A stretch of DNA of 64,000 nt from Lepidostoma basale (lineage: Eukaryota > Arthropoda > Insecta > Trichoptera > Lepidostomatidae): assembly GCA_022606425.2 (NCBI GenBank), contig JAHDVF020000162.1, positions 558,001 to 622,000 on the forward strand, in the 5' to 3' direction. The notes beneath the pieces were generated by a model, which worked only from the letters and a program-made list of their open reading frames with translations, was not told the DNA's origin and did no database searches. Of the stretch, positions 9,571 through 18,758 are shown piece by piece. Every line of letters begins with the position of its first letter. Within the stretch, counting starts at the first letter, position 1. The translations under genes and the position numbers were made by a program.

Positions 9571-9890
9571 AACCAAAGTGTTACGAGTGATGACAGACTT
9601 TAAAGCATGGCAGACACCTCTGGTGATGCCGGTGGGGAGAGCAATCAAACTGCTGAACATGATCGCTTCGGAGATCAATGTCTTTCATATTCGTGAAAGT
9701 ACATTCAGAAGACAAATACTCTTGACTTTGGAGAGTATCTTGTATTCCTAATGTCGAACCATCTCTTATGCGTTCCTGGTATTATATATTTATTATGTTT
9801 TACCTGTTCTCAATAGATGCCTTAAACTATAAAAAATGTTTGTAATGTCTTTTGAGAAAATAAACTGATTTGATTTGATTTGATTTGAGT
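9571..9890 (+). mobile_element. jockey-like tail with (TTGAT)n 3' end
   Basis: After frameshifts the plus strand reads TPLVMPVGRAIKLLNMIASE and FHIRESTFRRQILLTLESIL. Its 3' end finishes TTTGATTTGATTTGATTTGA at about 9869-9888. It is the same family as 2740-3182, 10298-10735 (-) and 36460-36910. Confidence 0.75.
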
Positions 9891-10140
9891 TCTGAGGACT
9901 TCCGATATGAAAACGCTGAAGATTTTAGCAGGCAAGATACTGAGATAGCGTGTGGAACACCAGAATAAAAGATATATGAGGCTGAAGATATTGTAAGATG
10001 GAGTAGACACGAGGGACATCAATTTCCCCTGTATTGCACTACATAATCAGCCTCACACGTCCTCGTGGAAGACCTCCTAAAAGATGAAAGGATTGCTAGG
10101 AATCCACCTCACAGACAGACCGCATACACTGAGGAAGAAT
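9890..10140 (+). mobile_element. decayed RTE-like tail
   Basis: Scattered matches to the 6900-7428 family: a TEDFRYENAEDFSRQDTE-like stretch, a stop-broken VRWS segment and a SRPRGRPPKR-like basic block. The order is preserved but nearly every codon run is broken. Confidence 0.45.
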
Positions 10141-10184
10141 TGTAGTTAGTAAGTTTACACTCTACCAACAAGCTGAGAGACAAT

Positions 10185-10255
10185 AATGAATACAAATGAA
10201 AACGTCACTTTTCTAGAAGTTTTATTATATTTTATGAATTTCCACCCTCCAAGAG
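10185..10255. mobile_element. half copy of the hairpin MITE
   Basis: AATACAAATGAAAACGTCAC followed by TTTCTAGAAGTTTTATTATA matches one arm of the hairpin at 59828-60024. The partner arm is absent. Confidence 0.5.
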
Positions 10256-10297
10256 AGCTAACCAGAAATTCATACTCGGAGAAGTTGAATGTTAATG

Positions 10298-10735
10298 AAC
10301 AAATCAAATCAATTCAGTTTATTTCATCAATAGACATTACAAAATTAAAGTTCAAGGCATATATTGAGAACAGGTAAAATAATATATTGTGTTTAGTATA
10401 CTACCAGAAATGCATGAGAGATGGTTCGACGTTAGGAAGACAAGATACTCTCCAAAGTTTTTGCCTTCTGAACGTACTTTCACTAATATGAAAGTCGTTG
10501 ATCTCCGAGGAGACCACGTTCAGCAGATTAATTGCTCTTCCTAACGGTGTCACCAGAGGCACGTTGGTTCTAGGTAGATAAAACAATCTATGCTGCGCTG
10601 TCAGAATTATCTATCAGGGTCAAAAAGCCGAACACCCCTTGAAATATCCCCTGATTAATCTAAAGAAATGGATTATGAGATGCCCATCTCTTCGAAGCTG
10701 GAGAGAGTTGGTGCCAAGCATTCCCAAAAGAAATG
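10298..10735 (-). mobile_element. jockey-like tail (TTGAT family), minus strand
   Basis: The TTGAT tail appears as AATCAAATCAATTCAG at the left. Going right to left on the minus strand the protein pieces are LLGMLGTNSLQLRRDGH and FFRLIRGYFKGCSAF, then LPRTNVPLVTPLGRAINLLN and FHISESTFRRQKL. It is 5'-truncated. Confidence 0.72.
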
Positions 10736-10737
10736 CC

Positions 10738-10960
10738 GGGATCACTGCGTTGGTTTGGTCACATGGAACGCATGGATGAACAAAGTATACGTTAACGATG
10801 TGAATGGAATACAGAGTCGAGGAAAACATGGTATCAATCAAATTTTAAAAGCAGACCATGTTAGGAGTCGTAAGAATCATTGTGCGTGTGTGACTCGCTG
10901 TATGAATGTGGAAGATGCTAGAGAGGTGTGTCAGGATAGAGTAGTTTATTGTTGTAATTA
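10738..10960 (+). mobile_element. RTE-like 3' fragment (GTTA-tail family)
   Basis: The plus strand has a decayed LRWFGHMERMDE motif, then NKVYVNDVNGIQSRGKHGIN, QILKADHVRSRKNHCACVTR and CMNVEDAREVCQDRVV. The end of the element, including its (GTTA)n tail, is missing, cut by the following fragment. Confidence 0.75.
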
Positions 10961-11076
10961 ATGAGAATTCAGAACCTGTTTCATGTGGCACAGGACGGAG
11001 ATGCTTTCCCTGTAGTGATCACTGATGTTGGAGGAGACATGACACAGTACCAGAAGAAGAAAAACATTTTTAGATA
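10961..11076 (+). mobile_element. GAA-tail retrotransposon end
   Basis: A short copy of the end of the family at 3575-3942: IQNLFHVAQDGDAFPVVITD, then an AGAAGAAGAA tail. The following 260 bp (11077-11335) is A/T-rich with no recognisable content. Confidence 0.6.
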
Positions 11077-11337
11077 ATTTTGCAAGATTGTTCCAAGTGT
11101 GATCTATCAAAATGAAATGACACGTGTGTTCCATCGGTCAATAACATTTAATGTTTTTATTTTATTTATTTGTTTATATAAATTTGACTATTATTATTGA
11201 TAATGTATATGAGATATATTTAAAATGTAAATAAAATATATTATTTTTTTAATAAAAAATCAATATACAACGTACAACATTTTATTATTAACTTATAATA
11301 TTCACTTCTCTTCTCTAATATTTCAAATATCAGTGAA

Positions 11338-12225
11338 AACGAAAATGGCCGTTCACAATGGAGTTCTGGTCCCAACCCTAATGTATGGAAGCGAAGCATG
11401 GAACTGGCAGAAGAGGGATGAGAGCAAGATAAATGCGGTAGAGATGAGGTCCTAAGATGTATGTGTGGTAGAACGATATAAGAAAGGAATGTAGAGCGGA
11501 ATAAGGTATTATAAAAGGATCGCTCCGATGGAGAAAGAATGGTTAAGAACTAACCATCACGCCGTCTCCCCGAAGGGGTAGGCAGAACGAATGGACTGCC
11601 ACACTTTTCTTTCCTGATATATTTCTCAATTCGCTTCCTCAACATTCATACATCGTGTCATGCACGCGCGTCGATTTCTCTGACTCCCCACATGGCCGAC
11701 ATTCAATATTTGATTTATTTGATCGTGCCACGTTTTCCTCGGTCTTCCTCTGTTTCTGGTTCCATTTACATCATTAACATATCAAATTAACATACTTTTT
11801 TTACCATTCTTTCTTCATTCATTCTTTCCATATGTCCAAACCATCTTAATTATCTTTTCATTATTTTGTTCATGACACCATCATTCGCACCGCATTCACT
11901 TCTTATATTTTCATTCGACACTCTATCATACACAGAGTTTCCACACATTCGTCTAAGAGATCTCATTTCTACTGCATTTATTTATGGTTAAGAAAGTATA
12001 CGTTAACAATGTAAATGGAGTACGGAGTCAAGGCAGACCAAGGAAAACATGGCATGACCAAATTAATCAAGTCAGAAGAATCGCTGTATGAATGTGGTGT
12101 ATGAACGTGTATGACTCGCTGTATGAATGTGGAGGAAGCTAGAGAGGTGTGCCAGGATAGAGTAGTGTGGCGGTCCATTCTCTTTGCCTACCTCTGCGAA
12201 AGGGAGTGATGGTTTGTTTGTTTTT
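11338..12225 (+). mobile_element. RTE-like 3' fragment split by a copy of itself
   Basis: The plus-strand parts are 11338-11549 (KMAVHNGVLVPTLMYGSEAW, NWQKRDESKINAVEMRS, then decay) and 11985-12225 (VKKVYVNNVNGVRSQGRPRK, TWHDQINQ, then CMNVEEAREVCQDRVVWRSI). The join lies where the protein would be continuous (RMVKKVY), so the intervening minus-strand DNA is a later insertion. Confidence 0.78.
11550..11983 (-). mobile_element. RTE-like 3' fragment with 11-bp target duplication
   Basis: ATGGTTAAGAA flanks the insert at 11539-11549 and 11984-11994. The minus strand encodes the standard family tail, with RPRKTW, QINQILNV, RACMT and CMNVEE segments partly frameshifted. The insert sits inside a plus-strand copy of the same family, so it is younger than its target. 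Confidence 0.82.
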
Positions 12226-12239
12226 GTTTGTATGTTTTA

Positions 12240-12400
12240 TTAAATTACAGTTTGAGATGTCAAAAATTCAAAAGGTCAGAGAGGACTTACTTGTATTCAC
12301 TGACTTTTCCACGGCTGATTGTCAATCTCTACATCACCACCGGGCATCAGATTCTTCACTATATTGGTCTTGCTTGTGTTTATACAGAGTGCATGGCGTT
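12240..12400 (-). mobile_element. reverse transcriptase fragment
   Basis: The minus strand gives INTSKTNIVKNLMPGGDVEI and DNQPWKS, the segment that follows the YADD motif in RTE-like enzymes (N-x-x-K-T-K ... V-x-I-x-x-Q). It is short and isolated; no further domain is visible. Confidence 0.45.
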
Positions 12401-12667
12401 CCATGGTCAATGGTTTATAGGATGGACACGACCCTCAATAATGAGGAATACGACTGAAAAGAACATAGGCTAATGGGTTATGTATTGTATATATATCGCC
12501 GCCACCTAGTTAAATACGCCGCTCAATTGAACGGCTAGGCTGATAATGAAATGGCGGCATTCAATGAAGTGACTAGGACGGTAGTTGATTAAATTAAGAT
12601 AGCTCAACGTTTTAGTTCTTATTTTTACCACTGCAACGCTAGCAGTCATCTAACAATGTTCAACTGT

Positions 12668-13145
12668 CAGTTGGCATTCGATAATAATAATAATATGCTA
12701 ACTTTTAAAGGTAATCACCTCAAGGGCGCATTAAGACGTGTTTTAAATCTAAAAATCTAAATGTGACCGCTTAAAAAACGATCGGTTTAAAAGTATAGTA
12801 GAACAAAGTATAAATGTTTAAATTGGGTATGAAATATGAAAAAGATGGGTTTTCAGTTTAGATATGAAATCTGTCGGATCATTTATGCATCTGAGGTGTG
12901 AAGGGAGATTGTTCCAAGCTGATGGACCGGCTACCGCGAACGCCCGATCCCCGAAATTTGTACTGGAGCAACGCTTCGGCTCAACTAATCTTCCTATTGC
13001 TGAGGAGTTCGCCGAGCGAAGTGTGGATTTCCGTGAATTAAGGCTGTCCATTATACAGAGTTCAGATATATAACTTGGTGCCATTCCATGTAGCACTTTG
13101 AAGACTGTGTTTTTGTAAAAAGTAATACGATTTTCAAACAAAAGA
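12668..13145 (-). mobile_element. AAT-tailed jockey-like retrotransposon end
   Basis: The minus strand from 13141 reads NTVFKVLHGMAPSYISELCI, SANSSAIGRLVEPKRCSSTN, FGDRAFAVAGPSAWNNLPSH and LRCINDPTDFISKLKTHLF. A ~140-bp 3' untranslated region follows, and the copy ends in (AAT)n at 12681-12695. It is the best copy of the family also seen at 1698-2600. Confidence 0.8.
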
Positions 13146-13379
13146 GAGAGAAAGCATGCGTATAGGGGATGTGGGATGTATTATTTAAAAAAAAACCTAA
13201 ATCTCACCTAAACGTACTGTTCTTCTTTACTACCGTATGAGTTTTGACATTGACTTAGCTCTTGTACGGTTATAATGTTCATATTGACGCATAGCGTGTT
13301 TATAAAAACATAACTTTATTTTTATTTCTATTTTATTGTATTTTACTTTAACCACCTCAACAGACCGGAAGACCCAATA

Positions 13380-13645
13380 ACAGAGAGCCATTCTTTCTTC
13401 CCATATGTCCAAACCATCTTAATGATCCTTTCATTATTTTGTTCATGACACCATCATTCGCACCGCATTCACTTCTTATATTTTCATTCGACACTCTATC
13501 ATACACAGAGTATCCACACATTCGTCTAAGAGATTCTACTTTCATCCTTCTTTTGCCAGTTCCATGCTTCGCTTCCATACATAAGGGTCGGTAGAAGAAC
13601 ACCATTGTGCACTGCCATTCTAGCTTTTTTGGATAGGTTTTTAAA
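13380..13645 (-). mobile_element. RTE-like 3' fragment (GTTA-tail family), truncated at both ends
   Basis: The minus strand carries KLKWQKKDESR-like sequence, RRMCGYSVYDRVSNENIRSE, CGANDGVMNKIMKGSLRWFG and HMGRKNG. Both the GTTA tail and the upstream domains are missing. Confidence 0.75.
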
Positions 13646-13700
13646 ACCCAAAAACTGTATACTTTTTACATAATACATACATTTTACAAAAATAACACAG

Positions 13701-14720
13701 TTATACTAACTAACTAACTTACCATCACGCCGTCTCCCCGGAGGGGTAGGCAGAAAGAATGGAACGCCACACTGTTCTGTCCTGACATACGTCTCTCGCT
13801 TCCTCTACATTCATATATCTTGTCATGCACGCACGTCGATTTTTCCGACTCCTCACGTGACCGACATTCAATATTTGATTGATTTGATCGTGCCACGTTT
13901 TCCTCGGCCTTCCTCTATTTCTAGCTCCGTTCACGCCGTTTACATACGAGTATACCTTCTTTACCATTCTGTCTTCACTCATTCTTTCCATGTGTCCAAA
14001 CCATCTTAATGACCCTTTCCTTATTTTGTTCACAACACTTTCATTCGCACCACATTCACTTCTTATACTTGCATTTGTCACTCTATCATATACAGATTTG
14101 CCACACATTCGTCTTAGAGATCTCATTTCTACTGCATTTATTCTACTTTCATCCTTCTTTGCCAGTTCCATGCTTCACTTCCATACATAAGGGTCGGCAC
14201 AAGAACACCATTGTGCACTGCCATCTTAGCTTTTTTGGATAGGCTTTTGTTTGCGATGACAACTTTAAGTGCACCATTTATTCTGTTGCCTGCCCCAACA
14301 CTTCTTTCAATATCCTTCTCAACCCTCCCATCCTTTGTAAACATACTTCCTAAATAAACAAATTCATCCACTTGTTCCAGATTTTCACCGTTTACACTAA
14401 TGTTGCACACTGTCATGCTTCCTTCTTTTTCGAAAATCATTACCTTAGACTTATTCACATTCATCATCAAATCGTATCGCTTGCATACCTCATACATCCT
14501 AGACACCAGGGCTACAAGCCCTACAAGTAGTTGTCTGCAAGTAGCACAGCGTCGTCCGCATACAACAAACAGCTTACTGAAACATCTTCCATTTTTGCAC
14601 CTGCTTCCAACCCTTTCAGCTCTTTCATACACTTGTCCAGATATAGATTAAACAACCATGGAGACATTACACACCCCTGTTTGACACCTTTATACATGGT
14701 AAAATAATACACATATATCA
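13701..14720 (-). mobile_element. RTE-like retrotransposon with reverse transcriptase YADD motif
   Basis: This is the most complete copy of the GTTA-tail family. Minus strand in order: GVKQGCVMSPWLFNLYLDKC, LLYADDAVLLADN (catalytic YADD), YEVCKRYDLMMNVNKSKVM, CNISVNGENLEQVDEFVYLG, KMAVHNGVLVPTLMYGSEAW, RRMCGKSVYDRVTNASIRSE, SLRWFGHMERMSEDRMVKKV, NRGRPRKTWHDQINQIL and QDRTVWRSILSAYPSGETA. The tail ACTAACTAACTAACTTACC lies at 13708-13726. A frameshift near 14150 and one near 14530 break the frame. Endonuclease and N-terminal reverse transcriptase are missing. Confidence 0.85.
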
Positions 14721-14795
14721 GATTAAACAACCATGGAGACATTACACACCCCTGTTTGACACAGTTATACATGGTAAAATAATACACATATATCA
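14646..14795. repeat. 75-bp tandem duplication spanning an element junction
   Basis: The units 14646-14720 and 14721-14795 differ at about two bases. Each holds part of the reverse transcriptase (VKQGCVMSPWLFN on the minus strand) plus adjoining flank. The length is 25 codons, so the frame is kept. Confidence 0.9.
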
Positions 14796-15507
14796 GCAAT
14801 TGTGGAATATGATCCTTAAAGGGCGCATAGGTCATTTGGAGAATGTTCACATCGACTGACATCTCATTCAAGAGCACCATACCCCGGGTCTTCGTATGCT
14901 GCGCCATGACATTTGTCCTGCTATGCGGTATGCACAACAGATCGTGTCTTCTAGCGCGAGCATACCTGTCCGGTGCATTGAGGCCATAACACTCTAAGAG
15001 GTCTTCTTCTTCTTCTTCTTTTTGTCCTGTCACACCTCCGTGGTGCATAGGGCCTCAAGGAATCTTCTCCACCCGACTCTATCGCATGCCTGATGCTTAA
15101 CATCGTCCCAAGTGAGACCTGCTGCCTTAACCTCGCCCTGCAGGGTTCTTCTCCAGGTGGCTCTAGGTCTGCCTCGCTTTCTCTTTCCCCCATAGGGGAC
15201 CAGTCTAGTGCGCCCTGAGCGATGCAGGCTGGGTTCCGTCTCAGAGTGTGACCGATCCACTGCCACTTGCGCCTAGCGACTTGTTCTCTAATTGGCTTTT
15301 CGCCTGCCATGGTCCAGAGAACGGCATTTGACACTGTTTGGGGCCAATAGATTTTGAACACTCTAAGAGGTATGGGCTATCAATGAGGTTACGGAGTATT
15401 TTAAATCCTAAGATCATCAATGTACATTTTCTTCTTGATTCGAGACTGCGGTACTCTGTGCAACTAAACTTTGCAACAAGAAATAAAACTGTCATATCTC
15501 TTAACAT
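14796..15507 (-). mobile_element. jockey-like tail split by a retrotransposon insertion
   Basis: The minus strand from 15507 reads AKFSCTEYRSLESRRKCTLM and ILGFKILRNLIDSPYLLEC. It is interrupted by 15003-15356 and continues as YGLNAPDRYARARRHDLLCI and PHSRTNVMAQHTKTRGMVLL, ending near 14800. Removing the insert and one duplication copy restores a continuous frame, which shows recent interruption. Confidence 0.72.
15003..15356 (-). mobile_element. non-LTR tail with 15-bp target duplication
   Basis: The target duplication AACACTCTAAGAGGT lies at 14988-15002 and 15357-15371. The minus strand encodes ARRKWQWIGHTLRRNPACIA, GKRKRGRPRATWRRTLQGEV, KAAGLTWDDVKHQACDRVGW and RRFLEALC in two frames. The (GAA)n tail is at the left end. 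The nearly identical relative at 7845-8216 has its own target duplication. Confidence 0.9.
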
Positions 15508-15779
15508 TAGGGAATAATGTCTTATTCAAAATTGGAATTATTTTAATTCTCTTGATAGTTAATTCAATAAGTAGCTACTTTTTTTTAGGCAAAATAATCT
15601 CACTAGAAAAATCTGCATTCTTTTTCTTTTGATAAATATAGCACCAAACTTTATAGATTTGCATATTAGAGGTTTAATATAAAAATATTATTGGCAATGC
15701 TAATTTCATTTAGGACGTTACCATCCACCTTACATTCCTTTCTTACTTCATCATTAGATATTTCGATAATAGAGTCAAA
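15508..15779. other. A/T-rich unassigned DNA
   Basis: No open frame or known repeat seen. Confidence 0.5.
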
Positions 15780-16250
15780 TAAAACTGAGAATACTCCTCA
15801 TCAAGACCTATGTATGGAGTGTCTTGGTGTACGGCTGCGAGACATGGCGCCTATCCGAAAGGGATAAGCGGAGACTAGAGGCTTTTGAGATGTGGTCCTA
15901 TAGAAGACTCTTAGGAATTTCCTGGAGAGACCACATTACGAATGAGGAAGTTCTTCAAGGAATCGAAGGAGGAAGGCACCTTGTCCGAAAGGCGTGCAAG
16001 ATGGATCGGCCATGTAATACGTCAAGAAGGTCTCTTGCATGCCATAATGGAGGGTATGACCGAGGGGACAAACTCTAGGGGACGCCCACGCCGAGAGTAC
16101 CTGGAGGACCTGTTGGTGGACGTGCGCTGCTCATCATATGCACATTTCAAAAGAGCCGCACAAGACAGGAAAGAATGGAAGAGAAGAATAGAGGAAATTG
16201 CTGCAAACCAATCCCAGGATTGAAACCAGAGAAGAAGAGAAGATATTCTA
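15780..16250 (+). mobile_element. RTE-like retrotransposon tail, one frameshift
   Basis: The plus strand encodes LRILLIKTYVWSVLVYGCET, WRLSERDKRRLEAFEMWSYR and RLLGISWRDHITNEEVLQ. After a +1 shift near 15945 come RARWIGHVIRQEGLLHAIME, GTNSRGRPRREYLEDLL and AQDRKEWKRRIEEIAANQSQ. It ends in a GAAGA-rich tail. Only one copy of this family is seen here, and it is better preserved than most. Confidence 0.78.
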
Positions 16251-16289
16251 TCATACACTGTTTTTTGGTACATTTTTCTTAATGACCTT

Positions 16290-16490
16290 CTACGGTGTAT
16301 ATCCTACTTTCATCCATCTTCGAAAAACCCTCTGTAGCTTTTCTCTGCCCACTTAATCAATCACTTTTTGCAGATCTACGATTGCACTAAACAGTTTCCA
16401 ATATTTTGCCAAAAACTTCTCTGTTAGATTGCTTCTGGTCCAGGCATCCACATCCACCCATAAAAGCTACGGCGATATACGAAGCGTGTT
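16290..16490 (-). mobile_element. reverse transcriptase fragment (N-terminal half)
   Basis: The minus strand shows decayed FMGGCGCLDQ, LTEKFLAKYWKLF and IVDLQKVID blocks, similar to 5307-5684. It is isolated from its own C-terminus. Confidence 0.5.
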
Positions 16491-16499
16491 TTTTTAAGT

Positions 16500-16925
16500 A
16501 AGTAACTAACCAAGAGGTAGGCAGAGAGGATGGACCGCCGTACAGTTCTGTCTCTCTAGCTTCCTCCACATTCATTCATCGTAACATGGACGCTCGTCGA
16601 TTTTTCTGTCTTTGAATGTGGTCACCTTTCAGTATTTGATTAATTTAGTAATGCCATCCTTTCCTTGGTCTTCCACGGCTTCTCTTTCTACTCACACTGC
16701 TTGTATACAACATTTTAACCATTCTTCTCTCGTCCATTCGTTTCATATGTCCAAACCATCCCTTTTTTAATGTTACTTATGATGCAATCGTCTGCCTTGC
16801 ATTTCTTCCTTATTTCGTCATTCAATATTCTATCATATATCATTTTTCTGCACATTCTTCTGAGTGATCTAATTTCTACGGCATTTATCCTACTTGCAAC
16901 CTTTTTTTGCCAGCTCCAAGCTTCA
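16500..16925 (-). mobile_element. divergent GTTA-tail family 3' fragment
   Basis: It starts with AAGTAAGTAACTAACC. The minus strand has degraded NVEEARE, GRPRKGWHY-like and RMVKML-like segments and ends with a KLEAWSWQKKVASRINAVE-like motif. It differs from the main family in many positions, so it is an older subfamily. Confidence 0.6.
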
Positions 16926-16929
16926 CTTC

Positions 16930-17153
16930 CATTTATTTATTTATTTATTTATACATAATACACAAATGAGACATAACAAATGAAAAACATTCAGGCGACT
17001 TATTTGGACACAAAACGGTGTTACAAAGATAAGATAAAACATGAAACCAAAAAATCCTACATAGCAGAAGGAACCCAAATATGTCGATGTCAGTGAGGCA
17101 GTCCTCTTTCCAGAATTTGTAATTTATTTTTTATGAACACTGCCTCACTGACA
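16930..17153. repeat. (ATTT)n microsatellite and a perfect 15-bp hairpin
   Basis: ATTT units run at 16930-16952. TGTCAGTGAGGCAGT at 17088-17102 is exactly inverted at 17139-17153, separated by 36 bp. Nothing else is recognised between 16955 and 17335. Confidence 0.7.
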
Positions 17154-17335
17154 CTGAAAATGTACAAATCCGACGATTAGATTCAAGGCAGAACCGAACA
17201 ACAAAGGCAGTAATCCAAAAGTAAAATCCATACAAAAGGATTAGCACTAAAAAGAAAGAAACTCATAAGTAAGTACCACATTCTCAATTATCGTTCAATC
17301 CTCACATAGTCGCTCTATGTAATAGTTCCAATAAA

Positions 17336-17962
17336 ATGCTTGGATTTGTTTTTAGGAATGCCAAGGTATTTTCCAACACTCAGGTACTTCGGGTGTTGTA
17401 TAATTCCCTGGTAAGAAGTCGGCTGGAATATAGTTCCGTTATTTGGTCACCGCCTGGGATCCGATATTCTCTGATGATGGAGCGAGTGCAGAAAAAACCT
17501 CAGGGAGCGCGGTTATTACCCGTGGCTCTTTCCGACTAAATTCTTGCTAGGTATGCTAAGCTACCAATCATTGGAGAGAAGAAGAAATATCCACTTGAGA
17601 GTTCACTTCTTTCAGCTGATTGGCGGCCGTATACAAAACTCGGATGTCCTGAGTGATGTAGGTCTATTTGTCCCTGATAATTTCCTTTGTCAAAGACAGC
17701 ACAGATGGTTTTATTTGCCGCGCTGCAGAACAAACCTGCCAATGGTTATGCCTTTGGGTACGGCAATCTTATTGCTTAATGGGATGGCCTCAGAGGTCGA
17801 CATATTGCGTAATAGTGTGAGTTGCCTCAGGGATGCAATATTTTTTCTTATTCTTAAGCTTAATTTTTTTTTAATGCTTCTCTTCTTATAATGTAATTGC
17901 AGATGATCTGGAATTATATGTCTGTAATGTTTGTGATTTTTATAAAAATAAATGAAAATGAA
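17336..17962 (+). mobile_element. jockey-like tail (YQSLERRRxIH family)
   Basis: The plus strand reads VLRVLYNSLVRSRLEYSSVI, WSPPGIRYSLMMERVQKK, LLGMLSYQSLERRRNIHLRV, SDVLSDVGLFVPDNFLCQRQ and TNLPMVMPLGTAILLLN, ending in a short A-rich AAATAAATGAAAATG tail. One frameshift lies near 17535. Other copies are at 28890-29375 and 40450-41085. Confidence 0.78.
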
Positions 17963-17965
17963 ATA

Positions 17966-18122
17966 TTGATTCTCATGATATGTGATAGATAGCTAATCTT
18001 TCCCCATTTTATTGTCATGTAAATTCTGCACCAGACCAAAGACAGTGTGATAATCACACTGCCAACGCCGGGAATGGATTCCGGGACCTTCAGCGCGGCA
18101 GTCGTAACATTTGCCACTCTGG
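17966..18122 (-). mobile_element. tRNA-derived SINE
   Basis: On the minus strand it has a degraded B-box-like GGAATCCATTCCCGGCGTTG, then ACTGTCTTTGGTCTGG and TATCACATATCATGAGAATC. The same body and tail occur at 28714, 31486, 51155 and 63143. It directly follows the retrotransposon tail at 17962. Confidence 0.75.
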
Positions 18123-18362
18123 AACTGGAAAAAGAAGGATGAGAGTAGAAATTAAATCTCTTGCGTGTTATGAACAAAATAAAGAAAGGGTTAAGATGAT
18201 AAATCAAATATTGAATGTCGGCCAAGCGAGGAGTCGCATAAATCTGCATAAATGTTGAGGAAGCGAGAAAAGTATGTCAGGAAGGAAAGTGTGGCAGTCC
18301 ATTATTTCTGCCTACCCCTTCGTAGAGACGGCGTGATGGTTAATTAGTTAGTTTTTATTCCT
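18118..18362 (+). mobile_element. RTE-like 3' fragment with GTTA-type tail
   Basis: It contains decayed pieces of the family tail (INQILNVGQARSRI, NVEEARKVCQEGKCGS) and ends ATGGTTAATTAGTTAGTTTT. Large deletions upstream. A further ~110 bp to 18476 is unassigned. Confidence 0.65.
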
Positions 18363-18476
18363 GTTTAAATTTAAAAAAACACGAAAAGTACTCGCTCTTT
18401 ATTGTCAAAAATATTAAAAACTCAAAGTGCTGTAAATACTTTCAAGACGGATTTGTTTGTTGTCTATGAAAATTAC

Positions 18477-18758
18477 AAAAAAATGTCTATGGATATGAGC
18501 ATTCTGAAATCGGGAATCTGTCATTAGTCGTTATTTCGAAGGCGATAATTGGACAACTGTCGCGATGCATCGGAACGATTGAAATGAGATATTCTTAAGT
18601 GAATCGTTTCTGACCCGGTGTCTATAGAACTAGTATTCACGTGTGTCATTATAGTTTGCTTGTCTTAAAAGTGCCGCAAGTCAACATCTCAATTTTTCAT
18701 TTCGTGTAACAAGTTTGCGTGTCCATTGAACTTCAGAACCATAACTGAATTGAGAAGG
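18477..18758 (+). promoter_or_regulatory. conserved upstream block of ZF1
   Basis: Stretches such as GTCTATGGATATGAGC, CGATAATTGGAC, GTGAATCGTTTCTGA, GTGTCATTATAGTTTG and CGTGTAACAAGTTTGC recur, in the same order, upstream of ZF2 and partly of ZF3 to ZF6. It probably holds the promoter and 5' untranslated region. In ZF2, ZF4 and ZF6 a conserved GTCCAG before the start could be a 3' splice site; here it reads GTCCAT. Confidence 0.55.

Noticed and set aside
18726..18758. Upstream extension of ZF1 (and similarly ZF2 and ZF5) from TTG or GTG
   Set aside because: Non-ATG starts are not credible here. The conserved AGAAGGATGG start is shared by the paralogues.
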